Source of the DNA: an uncultured bacterium
GTDB lineage: Bacteria > Bipolaricaulota > Bipolaricaulia > UBA7950 > UBA9294
Reading direction: 5' to 3'
Length of the DNA stretch: 7,062 nt
NCBI GenBank assembly: GCA_903859225.1
Contig: CAIOLV010000127.1
Coordinates: forward strand, 1 to 7,062
Positions within the stretch are counted from its first letter, which is position 1; each line of letters begins with the position of its first letter. The position numbers were made by a program, and so were the translations under genes. This document shows positions 1-6,438 of the stretch, in pieces. Under the pieces are notes generated by a model, which saw nothing but the letters and a program-made list of their open reading frames with translations, ran no database searches and was not told the DNA's origin.

Positions 1-331
1 CGCCGTGATGTACCTCGGGCGCATCGTGGAGGCGGCACCGGTCCACGAGATCTTCCACGCGCCGAAGCACCCGTACACGCAAGGGCTGATGCGATCCATT
101 CCGTCGCTCACGCGAAGCAAGGAGCGACTCGTGCCGATCGAAGGGATCGTTCCGGATCCGAGCGACGCGCCGCCCGGGTGCGGTTTCGAGCCGCGCTGCC
201 CTCAGCGAATGGGAATCTGTCGAACGACCATGCCACCGTTGATCACCACGGCGCCGGGGCACGAGGCGGCGTGCTGGCTCCACTATTCGGACATCCATCT
301 GGTGCGCCGGAAGCTTCGAGGGTGGAGGTGA
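1..331 (+). CDS. dppD: Peptide ABC transporter ATPase, DppD/OppD type (3' end only)
   Basis: This is the last 109 codons of an ATPase subunit of an oligopeptide/dipeptide importer; the reading frame enters at base 2 and the nucleotide-binding core lies outside the window. What remains begins at the conserved AVMYLGRIVE strand that follows the H-loop, then the PKHPYTQGL segment that defines the oligo_HPY C-terminal domain of this family. A tail of four cysteines follows (codons at 179, 197, 218 and 272) with spacing C-x5-C-x6-C-x17-C, exactly the spacing seen in the next gene. In-frame GTG and ATG codons at 5 and 8 are internal and not starts. Its stop TGA overlaps the GTG start of dppF by four bases, so the two are translationally coupled partners. 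The family is certain. The D rather than F assignment rests on its place before a DppF-like gene. Confidence 0.93.
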   Translation, partial: AVMYLGRIVEAAPVHEIFHAPKHPYTQGLMRSIPSLTRSKERLVPIEGIVPDPSDAPPGCGFEPRCPQRMGICRTTMPPLITTAPGHEAACWLHYSDIHLVRRKLRGWR

Positions 332-1413
332 TCCCGCTGGCCACCACGGAGGACGCTCTGCTTGAGGTTACTGGACTGACGAAGCACTTCCCCGTTCGGC
401 AGAAGGGTCTCCGCCGCCTCCGCGGGCTCGTCAAGGCGGTAGACGGGATTGACCTCCGCATCCAGGAGCGGGAGACGCTTGGGCTCGTAGGCGAGAGCGG
501 GTGCGGGAAGACGACGGCCGGCCGAGCGATCCTTCGCCTCGTCGAGCCGACGGCGGGGCAGATCGTGTTCCGGAGTCGCCGAATGGCGCAAGAGGGTGCC
601 GTGAATGCGCTCGCGGTCAACGTAGTGAGCGCGTCGCGTCGTGAGATGAAGGCTCTGCGACGCGACATGCAGATCATCTTCCAGGACCCGTACTCGTCGC
701 TCAATCCGCGGATGACGGTTGGGTCCATCGTCGGCGAGCCGCTGGCTGTGCATCGAATGGCGCGCTCACAGGAGCGCGTGAACCGCGTCCGCGAGGTCCT
801 CGCCGCGGTGGGCCTGAAGCCGGAGCACATGCGAAGGTATCCCCATGAGTTCTCGGGCGGGCAGCGCCAGCGAATCGGCATCGCCCGCGCGCTCGTCCTC
901 GAGCCGCAGCTCATCGTGTGTGACGAGCCGGTGTCGGCTCTCGACGTGTCGATTCAGGCACAGGTGCTCAACCTTCTCGAGGACCTGCAGCGCGAGTTCG
1001 GCCTCACCTACCTGTTCATCGCGCACAACCTGTCCGTCGTGAAGCACATCAGCAATCGGGTCGCCGTCATGTACCTCGGCAGAATTGTCGAGCTTGCGTC
1101 GACGGAGCAGCTATTCGCAGAGCCAAAGCACCCGTATACCGAGGCCCTCGTATCCGCGGTCCCCGTGCCCGAGCCCGACTATGCGGTCGAGCGCATGATC
1201 CTCGAGGGCGATGTCCCCAGCCCGATTTCGCCGCCGACTGGCTGCCACTTCCACCCGCGGTGTCGCTACGCGTTGGAGATCTGTAGAAACGATGCGCCAC
1301 TCTATCGCGACGTCGGTCATGACCACTTCGTGGCATGCCATCGCGGCGAAGAGCTGTCCCTCCAGCCGATTCGAGATGGAGGCGCACAAAGTGCAGGAGG
1401 GATCCAGCTGTGA
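328..1413 (+). CDS. dppF: Peptide ABC transporter ATPase, DppF/OppF type
   Basis: A 361-residue cytoplasmic ATPase that should pair with DppD to power peptide import. The GTG start at 328 is chosen because it overlaps the upstream stop as GTGA, has a GAGGG ribosome binding site at 318-322, and gives the usual N-terminus (LLEVTGLTKHFPVR). An in-frame ATG at 178 would add 50 residues that are only a frame-shifted reading of dppD. Visible motifs are Walker A GESGCGKTT (55-63), Q-loop Q119 in FQDPYSSLNP, signature FSGGQRQR (175-182), Walker B LIVCDEP (195-201), D-loop SALD (203-206) and H-loop H233. The oligo_HPY tail follows with PKHPYTEAL and cysteines 306, 312, 319 and 337. The stretch between Walker A and the Q-loop (about residues 82-108) is some 13 residues longer than I recall for E. 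coli DppF. The stop overlaps the dppB start. Confidence 0.96.
   Translation: MIPLATTEDALLEVTGLTKHFPVRQKGLRRLRGLVKAVDGIDLRIQERETLGLVGESGCGKTTAGRAILRLVEPTAGQIVFRSRRMAQEGAVNALAVNVVSASRREMKALRRDMQIIFQDPYSSLNPRMTVGSIVGEPLAVHRMARSQERVNRVREVLAAVGLKPEHMRRYPHEFSGGQRQRIGIARALVLEPQLIVCDEPVSALDVSIQAQVLNLLEDLQREFGLTYLFIAHNLSVVKHISNRVAVMYLGRIVELASTEQLFAEPKHPYTEALVSAVPVPEPDYAVERMILEGDVPSPISPPTGCHFHPRCRYALEICRNDAPLYRDVGHDHFVACHRGEELSLQPIRDGGAQSAGGIQL
1395..1400 (+). promoter_or_regulatory. Ribosome binding site fixing the dppB start
   Basis: AGGAGG lies inside the last codons of dppF, nine bases before the GTG at 1410. It supports that GTG as the dppB start. An in-frame ATG at 1335 would add 25 basic, proline-rich residues read from dppF in another frame. 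Confidence 0.8.
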
Positions 1414-2429
1414 GCGGGCTTCTTCGCTATGCGCTTCAACGACTGCTCTTGACCATCCCGATGATCTTCGTCCTGCTCACCGTGATCTTCCTCGTCATCC
1501 GCGTTATCCCCGGCGACCCCATCTCCATGGTGTACGGCGGCCGCCCGGTCTCCGAGGAACTCAAGGCCGCCAAGCGTGCGGAACTGGGCTTCGACAAGCC
1601 GATTCTCGTCCAGTATGGGATCTACATCAGCGGTGTCTTCCGAGGCGATTTCGGGGTCTCGCTGCGCACGAGCACTCCGGTGCTTCAGGAACTGTTCTCC
1701 CGGTTTCCCGCCACGATCGAGCTCGCGTTGTTCGGCCTGATCGTCGCTGCGATCCTGGGCTTCTCCACCGGGGTCCTTGCTGCAACGCGCGCCGACCATC
1801 CAACCGACCACGCGGTTCGCATCTTTCACATCGCATCATTCGCCGTGCCGGTGTTCTGGCTCGGCCTGATGTTCCAGGTCTTCTTCTCTGTGAAGCTTGG
1901 GTGGCTGCCGGTCACCGGCCGCCTGGGCGGCCAGATGGCGTTTAGCTTCGAACCCATCACAGGGTTCTACGTGATCGACGCCATTCTTCACTGGGACGGG
2001 AAGGCACTCATCGACGTTCTGCGGCACCTCGCGCTACCGGCGCTGACGCTCGGCATCGCGACAACTGGGCTTCTCGGGCGCATGAGCCGCGCGAGCATGC
2101 TGGAGGTCCTAGATCAAGACTACGTGACAACCGCGCGCGCCAAGGGACTGCCTGAGCGGACGGTGGTCCTGCGTCACGCGCTCCGCAATGCGCTGATCCC
2201 GATCGTCACGGTCTTCGGGTTGGAGCTCGCCGTGCTTATGGGCGGCGCGGTCCTCACGGAACACGTCTTCTCCTGGCCAGGAATAGCCAGCTACTTGATC
2301 CGGTCGATCAACGCCCGCGACTACACCGCCATTCAGGGCAGCGTCGTCTTCATCGCCCTCTTCATCTCGGCAATCAACCTCTTTGTCGATCTGCTCTACT
2401 CGATCATCGATCCACGGGTGAGGTACTAG
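1410..2429 (+). CDS. dppB: Peptide ABC transporter permease, DppB/OppB type
   Basis: A 339-residue inner-membrane permease, the usual length for the DppB family. It should form the translocation channel together with DppC. The N-terminus reads SGLLRYALQRLLLTIPMIF, a typical DppB first helix (about 9-33), followed by the family hallmark PGDP (34-37) and a long outer loop with the usual LGFDKPILVQY-like segment. Further membrane segments lie near 103-126, 138-160, 207-226, 262-288 and 311-333, six in all. The cytoplasmic EAA loop that docks on the ATPases starts at about residue 237 (DYVTTARAKGLPE) and is followed by RHALRNALIPIVT. The C-terminus DLLYSIIDPRVRY is the canonical end of this family. 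The GTG start overlaps the dppF stop by four bases, and the stop codon is directly followed by the dppC ATG. Confidence 0.96.
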   Translation: MSGLLRYALQRLLLTIPMIFVLLTVIFLVIRVIPGDPISMVYGGRPVSEELKAAKRAELGFDKPILVQYGIYISGVFRGDFGVSLRTSTPVLQELFSRFPATIELALFGLIVAAILGFSTGVLAATRADHPTDHAVRIFHIASFAVPVFWLGLMFQVFFSVKLGWLPVTGRLGGQMAFSFEPITGFYVIDAILHWDGKALIDVLRHLALPALTLGIATTGLLGRMSRASMLEVLDQDYVTTARAKGLPERTVVLRHALRNALIPIVTVFGLELAVLMGGAVLTEHVFSWPGIASYLIRSINARDYTAIQGSVVFIALFISAINLFVDLLYSIIDPRVRY

Positions 2430-3356
2430 ATGAGCGACACTCCAGAGAGAGACGAAATCCGTCGGTCGTTCCTGACCTCTGGGGTCCTCGGCCTCATCCG
2501 AGCCATCGGCCGCGGACGCATCGCCTTGCACAGGCAGACCGTTCTGAAGGTCGGCCTGGTCATCGTCATCGCGTTCCTGCTGATGACGGCCGTCGCGAAC
2601 ATCTGGCCTTCGCTGAACGGTTACAGCCCGACGCTCTACCGCGATGCGCCGCGCCTTGAAGGGCCGTCTCCCTCGCATTGGATGGGAACCGACCAACTGC
2701 AGCGAGATGTGTTCAGCCGCATTCTCGGCGGGGGGTACGCATCCCTCATCGTGGCATTTGCCGGACTCGCACTCAGCATGATCTCCGGGTCGGTCCTCGG
2801 GTGGATCTCGGGATACTCGGGCGGCTGGCTGGACCGCATCCTCTCGCTGGTCATGGACGCTGTCTACGCCTTCCCGTCGCTCATCCTCGCCATCCTCATG
2901 GTGGCCATGTTCGGCGCCGGAATCGGTCCAATGATCTGGGCCGTGGGAGTGGTCTACATCCCGACGTACTTCCGCGTTGCCCGGGCGGAGTCAATGCAGG
3001 TTCGCGAGACGACCTACATCGAGGCGATCAAGGCCGTCGGCGCCAGTCGGACACGCATTGTCCTGCGACATGTTGCGCCCAATACGGTGAACGCCATCAT
3101 GGCGGTCTCGTCGTTCAACCTAGCGGATGCGATCCTGACCGTGGCCGCCTTGTCGTTCCTCGGGTTCGGGCTACCGCCGCCGGCGCCGGACTGGGGGTTC
3201 GACATCCAGAACGGCCAGAAATACCTGCAGTCTGGATCGTGGTGGCTGATCACGTTTCCCGGTCTGATGATCATCACGCTTTCGCTCGGGTTCGGCCTCA
3301 TCGGCGAGGGGATCAGCGACCTCGTGAACCCAAAGCGCAGACGGAAGCATGTTTGA
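2430..3356 (+). CDS. dppC: Peptide ABC transporter permease, DppC/OppC type
   Basis: A 308-residue inner-membrane permease, the second channel subunit. The ATG directly follows the dppB TAG with no gap, and a GTGAGG ribosome binding site lies six bases upstream at 2418-2423. A cytoplasmic N-terminal arm of about 37 residues precedes the first helix (about 38-59). The signature HWMGTDQLQRDVFSR (83-97) matches the conserved GTDxxGRDVxSR segment of DppC/OppC, except that the G before R-D is Q here. The EAA loop is TYIEAIKAVGAS (around E198 to G204), followed by RHVAPNTVNAIM. After it come the typical SFLGFGLPPPAPDWG turn and a last helix ending in GEGISDLVNPKRRRK. The order and coupling with dppB argue for a heterodimeric channel. 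Confidence 0.96.
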   Translation: MSDTPERDEIRRSFLTSGVLGLIRAIGRGRIALHRQTVLKVGLVIVIAFLLMTAVANIWPSLNGYSPTLYRDAPRLEGPSPSHWMGTDQLQRDVFSRILGGGYASLIVAFAGLALSMISGSVLGWISGYSGGWLDRILSLVMDAVYAFPSLILAILMVAMFGAGIGPMIWAVGVVYIPTYFRVARAESMQVRETTYIEAIKAVGASRTRIVLRHVAPNTVNAIMAVSSFNLADAILTVAALSFLGFGLPPPAPDWGFDIQNGQKYLQSGSWWLITFPGLMIITLSLGFGLIGEGISDLVNPKRRRKHV

Positions 3357-3487
3357 CTTCGATGCCTGACAGGAGGTAGCGTGCATGCAGAAAGGGAGTC
3401 TCAGATAGGCCTCTGCGGGGAGGTGGTGCTTGTAGGCTCGTGGACTTCCACAAGGTGTGGCGCTGTATCTGCAAGGAGGTAGGGAAG
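3357..3487 (+). other. dppC-dppA spacer with a second ribosome binding site and a seven-codon minigene
   Basis: This 131-base gap is the only break in the operon. An excellent AGGAGGT (3371-3377) stands seven bases before an ATG at 3385, which opens a seven-codon frame, MQKGSLR, ending in TAG at 3406-3408. The layout CTG-AGGAGGTAG-G-ATG at 3366-3387 is nearly the same as the real dppA start region at 3469-3490. A GTG at 3381 opens a longer frame whose stop (3480-3482) lies between the dppA ribosome binding site and its ATG, but its spacing to the AGGAGGT is only three bases. An imperfect stem can be drawn between 3429-3436 and 3447-3454. I see no convincing promoter or terminator. Whether the minigene is translated is unknown. 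Confidence 0.3.
3473..3480 (+). promoter_or_regulatory. Ribosome binding site fixing the dppA start
   Basis: AAGGAGGT lies seven bases before the ATG at 3488. It chooses this start over the in-frame GTG at 3440, which would place 16 extra residues (including two Cys and a Trp) before a well-formed signal peptide. Confidence 0.88.
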
Positions 3488-5038
3488 ATGTCAAGATTCA
3501 TCGGGTTTGTGCTCTTGGCGGGCCTCTTGATCGGCTCCATGGCCGCGTTCGGCGCGAACACGCCGCTGATCATCGGCACCATCGATACGGTGGATGAGCT
3601 CTCGTTCGCAAACAGCTGGGACATGTACAGCTGGCACGTGCTCCGAGCGACGTGCGACGCGCTCTTGAAGCTCAATGACGACACGTTGGAACTGGAAGGC
3701 GCCATCGCCCAGTCGTGGGACGTCTCTGACGACGGCACGGTGTACACGTTCCACATCCGCCCCGGGATCGTGTTCACGGACGGGACGGTGTGCGACGCGA
3801 ACGCAGTCAAGTTCTCGCTGGACAGGACGCTACGGCAGGACGGGCCCAAGGGCGCCGTCAGTTTGATCTACGTGATCAAGACGATTTCCGTGCTCGATAA
3901 CCTCACGGTCCAGATCACGCTCAAGCAGCCCGACGTCACGTTCCTGCTCGCGATGACCAATCAGATCGCCCCGGCAATGATCTACTCTTCGGCAGCAGCT
4001 CCCGGCGACGAGTTCGACCGAGGGCGCTACGCGGGATGCGGACCGTACAAGCTGGTGGAGTACGTTCCCGACCAGTACGTCAAGTACGAAGCCAATCCCA
4101 CCTATTACGGCAAGCAGCCCGTGTCGCAGTACGTGGTTGAGCGGCATTACTCCGACGCATCGGCGCTTCGCGCGGCGATCGAATCTGGTGAGGTCGACGT
4201 AGCATTCCGCACGCTGAACCCGGAGGACATCACCGACCTCAAGAGCAACCCGCAGGTGGTCATCGAATCGTGGCCGCCGAGCCCCGGAATCCGTTATCTC
4301 GCGTTCAACGTGACGAACCCGCCGGTCGACAACCCGTTCGTTCGCCAGGCGATCTGCTACGCGGTCGACCGCGGCGCGATCATTTCCCAGGTCTTTGGCG
4401 GTACGGTCCAGCCGATCTACACGATGGTCCCGAACGTCGATCCTCCGTTCTTCGGCGCGCTCCCGACGTTCCCTGAACGCGATCTAGCGAAAGCACGTCA
4501 GCTTCTCGCTACGGTAGGCTACAACGAGCAGAATCCCTTGGTGCTCAGTCTCCCGTACACCTCGTCCCACTACGGGACGTTTGAAGCCGACGTCGCGACC
4601 GTCGTTGCGGCGAGCCTTGAGGAGACGGGAGTGATCCAGGTCAACATCGAGGCGTTGGAGTGGGGTGGCTATCTCGACCAGGTGTCCTCGGGAGCCTTCG
4701 GGATGTTCCTATTCGGATGGCACCCGGACTACCTCGAGACGTCCAACTTCCTCGGACCTTGGACGACCGACGGCCCGGAGTCGATGGGCACGTACTTTGA
4801 CTACCATCCGAACTACCAGGCCTACAAGGACATCATGGAAGTGGCCCGCGCTACCGTGGACACCGTGAAGCGCGGAAAACTGTACCAGGCGATCCAGATC
4901 CTTAGCACCCAGGATGTGCCGTGGATTCCGCTCTGGTCGATGACCGACGAAATGGTCACCGCGCGGCTTCCGAACGTGCACGGTCTGAAGCTCGATGTCA
5001 CGATGGACATCGACATCTGGAACATCTACAAGGACTAG
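3488..5038 (+). CDS. dppA: Periplasmic peptide-binding protein of the ABC importer (SBP_bac_5 family)
   Basis: A 516-residue extracytoplasmic solute-binding protein that should capture peptides and deliver them to DppB/DppC. Residues 1-22 form a Sec signal peptide (one Arg, a hydrophobic run, A-F-G before A23) without a lipobox cysteine, so it is probably soluble in the periplasm. Family landmarks are IAQSWDVSDDGTVYTFHIRPG (about 73-93), CDANAVKFSLDR (102-113), GCGPYKL (from 183; usually GTGPY), YLAFNVTNPPVDNPFVRQAICYAVDR (about 275-296), and FGWHPDYLETSNFLGPW near W411. The Asp in this last motif (D414) matches in position the OppA aspartate known to bind the peptide amino terminus, which supports peptides as substrate. 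There are four cysteines in the mature part (56, 102, 184 and 290), more than usual for the family. It is the last gene of the operon, with its own strong ribosome binding site and a terminator 26 bases after the stop. Other SBP_bac_5 substrates (nickel, sugars, opines) remain possible. Confidence 0.94.
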   Translation: MSRFIGFVLLAGLLIGSMAAFGANTPLIIGTIDTVDELSFANSWDMYSWHVLRATCDALLKLNDDTLELEGAIAQSWDVSDDGTVYTFHIRPGIVFTDGTVCDANAVKFSLDRTLRQDGPKGAVSLIYVIKTISVLDNLTVQITLKQPDVTFLLAMTNQIAPAMIYSSAAAPGDEFDRGRYAGCGPYKLVEYVPDQYVKYEANPTYYGKQPVSQYVVERHYSDASALRAAIESGEVDVAFRTLNPEDITDLKSNPQVVIESWPPSPGIRYLAFNVTNPPVDNPFVRQAICYAVDRGAIISQVFGGTVQPIYTMVPNVDPPFFGALPTFPERDLAKARQLLATVGYNEQNPLVLSLPYTSSHYGTFEADVATVVAASLEETGVIQVNIEALEWGGYLDQVSSGAFGMFLFGWHPDYLETSNFLGPWTTDGPESMGTYFDYHPNYQAYKDIMEVARATVDTVKRGKLYQAIQILSTQDVPWIPLWSMTDEMVTARLPNVHGLKLDVTMDIDIWNIYKD

Positions 5039-5063
5039 CAGGACGAAGTCTCAGGCTCGGTAT

Positions 5064-5100
5064 GGGCGGGGTCGATGCGTCGGCCCCGCTCTCTTCTTCG
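5064..5100 (+). terminator. Rho-independent terminator of the dpp operon
   Basis: The arms 5066-5075 and 5080-5089 pair over ten positions (nine Watson-Crick, one G-U) around a four-base TGCG loop. A further G-U and G-C extend the stem to 5064/5091. A pyrimidine-rich, T-rich tail (TCTTCTTC) follows. It starts 26 bases after the dppA stop and is well placed to end the operon before the convergent hydrolase gene. Confidence 0.85.
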
Positions 5101-5144
5101 GCCGCTCGGTACCTGCGCCCGGATGGGCCCCTCGATGTCATCGT

Positions 5145-5192
5145 GGCGCAAGGAGACTAGGAAGATCGTAGGCAGCGCCGCGGTCTTGCGCC
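5145..5192. repeat. Spaced 8-bp inverted repeat between convergent genes
   Basis: GGCGCAAG (5145-5152) and CTTGCGCC (5185-5192) are perfect inverted copies around a 32-base spacer, and two G-U pairs could extend the stem outward. It lies just past the 3' end of the minus-strand hydrolase gene, so it might help end that transcript. There is no T-run on either side, and an 8-bp match in GC-rich DNA may be chance. Confidence 0.3.
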
Positions 5193-5220
5193 GTCCAAGG
5201 ACCTGCAGAGCGTGGCCTGT

Positions 5221-6012
5221 CTAGAGAGCCGGCTTCCTCTCATGAGGCTCTCGCCCGTCGAGGAGATGTCGCCCGATCCAGTCCGTCACGGTCTCGAGGA
5301 CGAGCGCGCGTTCGGCAGAGCGTCCGAGACTGTGTCCGCCGCCGGCCACGATGACGAGCTTCTTCGGAGAGCGGATGCGGCCATGCGCCATCTGCGCTTG
5401 AGCTACCGGAACGCACTGGTCGGCGTCGCCGTGCACGATCAGAGTCGGTACGCGAATTCGATCGAGCGCCGGCGCGAGATTGGACTCACGGCATTCGTGG
5501 ACAAACTCGGCGCAGACTGGGATGTTGCCATCGAGGATGAAGCCCTTTTCGGTCAGCTCCGCCTGCCGCTCGGGAGTGAAGTACGCCTTCAGATCCGTGT
5601 CCGAGAGGACGATGGCCGGCCAAAGGAAGACCAGGACATCGATCTCCGGACACTCGGCCCAAAGAGCCACTGACGCGCCGAGGCTCTCCGCGACGAGGGC
5701 GAGCCGGTTGTAGCCCCGCTCGACCGCCCACGCGATGACGGAGCCGAGTTCGAGAGCGCGCGATCGGAGCGTGAGGTCGAGCGGAGTCCCGTCGCTCTCG
5801 CCGTAGCCGAGGAAGTCGAACCGCAGACTCGAGACCCGAAGTTGGGTGTCAAGCTTCTCCGCGAGAATGTCAAACAGACCGAGCGGCCCGCGCTTGTCGC
5901 CGCCCGGACCGCCATGCGCCATGATGACGAGCGCCTTCGACCCCGAACCGCAGATTCGGTGGATCGCGCAGAGCTTCTTGTCACCGTGCTCGACAACGAT
6001 CCTCGCGTCCAT
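5221..6012 (-). CDS. Alpha/beta hydrolase (serine esterase/peptidase-like)
   Basis: A complete 263-residue cytoplasmic alpha/beta hydrolase with no signal peptide. The ATG at 6012 is preceded by AAGGAGG eight bases upstream. The fold can be followed in order: strand LVIMAHGGPGG, whose HGGPGG (33-38) is the oxyanion-hole loop; LRFDFLGYGESDG (63-75), the typical RFDFRGxGxS segment; nucleophile elbow AESLGAS with Ser110; LIVHGDADQCVP with the acid Asp198 (Asp196 just before it); and GGGHSLG with His227. The catalytic triad would thus be Ser110/Asp198/His227. The elbow is A-E-S-L-G instead of the standard G-x-S-x-G, a tolerated but less common variant. Substrate cannot be read from the sequence; esterase, acylpeptidase-like and lactonase-like roles all fit. 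It is convergent with dppA and is followed at its 5' side by a long non-coding stretch, so it is probably transcribed alone or after the C45 gene. Confidence 0.9.
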   Translation of the reverse strand: MDARIVVEHGDKKLCAIHRICGSGSKALVIMAHGGPGGDKRGPLGLFDILAEKLDTQLRVSSLRFDFLGYGESDGTPLDLTLRSRALELGSVIAWAVERGYNRLALVAESLGASVALWAECPEIDVLVFLWPAIVLSDTDLKAYFTPERQAELTEKGFILDGNIPVCAEFVHECRESNLAPALDRIRVPTLIVHGDADQCVPVAQAQMAHGRIRSPKKLVIVAGGGHSLGRSAERALVLETVTDWIGRHLLDGREPHERKPAL

Positions 6013-6020
6013 CGCAGCGC

Positions 6021-6027
6021 CCTCCTT
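6021..6027 (-). promoter_or_regulatory. Ribosome binding site of the alpha/beta hydrolase gene
   Basis: On the minus strand AAGGAGG stands eight bases before the ATG at 6012, which supports that start. Confidence 0.8.
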
Positions 6028-6223
6028 GGTTCCGTGAGCCGAACGGAGGCCAGGGTGGCCGTCCCTCGTCGCCGCAGCGTCTCACGAGAGGGCGAAGGCG
6101 GGAGCCAACTGCCAAATCCGGAGAGCTATCTTCGCTCAGTACCCAGGAGGTAGCGGCGCGATACCGCACACTGCAACTTGGCACGCCACGGTGGACTCGG
6201 ACTCGGAGACAGCACTGGAGGCG

Positions 6224-6280
6224 AATTGGCAACAACAGCCTTCCTCGGTCGCAGTAGTTCGAGTCCTACACGGGGAGCCA
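6224..6280 (+). pseudogene. Decayed tRNA, probably tRNA-Asn (D-loop to CCA end)
   Basis: The 23 bases from 6258 to 6280 have the exact layout of tRNA positions 54-76: T-loop TTCGAGT, stem strand CCTAC, a seven-base acceptor strand ACGGGGA, discriminator G, then CCA. Upstream, AATTGGCA (6224-6231) resembles a D-loop, and CGGTCGCA resembles an anticodon-stem end plus variable loop. The gene is not intact. The T-stem 5' strand reads AGTAG where GTAGG would pair, as if one G were lost. The distance from the D-loop GG to the CCA is about six bases short. No 5' acceptor strand (TCCCCGT) is present, and I see no anticodon arm. A T1-A72/G73 acceptor end and the flanking arms resemble bacterial tRNA-Asn, but the identity is inference. 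It could instead be an attachment-site copy of a tRNA 3' end. Confidence 0.5.
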
Positions 6281-6438
6281 GACAGGACTGCTCTCGAACG
6301 GAACGGGCAGTTCGGAAGTAGTCCACCAGGGCGTTGTGGATGGTCGCGGCGCAGGGTTCGCCGCGCAGTGGACGTGCTGGCTCCTGCCGCGCGTTCTGGA
6401 CCGCCAACGTCCATCCTTGCGGAGCCAGCCGGGCGGGC

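Larger units (their letters stand above)
6013..6438. other. 426-base intergenic region without a convincing gene
   Basis: This lies between the hydrolase start and the end of the C45 gene, both on the minus strand. Open frames crossing it have arginine-, serine- and proline-rich compositions typical of out-of-frame GC-rich DNA, and none has a good start site or a recognisable domain. It must hold the hydrolase promoter unless that gene is cotranscribed with the C45 gene, but I could not pick out clear -35/-10 boxes. The one recognisable element is a tRNA-like relic on the plus strand ending at 6280. An AGGAGGT at 6146-6152 (+) has no start codon at a usable distance. Confidence 0.6.

Noticed and set aside
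243..914. Long minus-strand open frame opposite dppF
   Set aside because: It is antisense to a well-conserved ATPase, has a low-complexity composition and matches no motif.
3353..3382. Possible promoter TTGACT with an 18-base spacer and TAGCGT in the dppC-dppA gap
   Set aside because: The -35 is good, but the -10 matches only three of six positions and overlaps the AGGAGGT at 3371. It is too weak to call from sequence alone.
5212..5673. Plus-strand open frame of 153 codons opposite the alpha/beta hydrolase
   Set aside because: It lies antisense to a clear enzyme with all catalytic motifs; long antisense frames are expected in GC-rich DNA.
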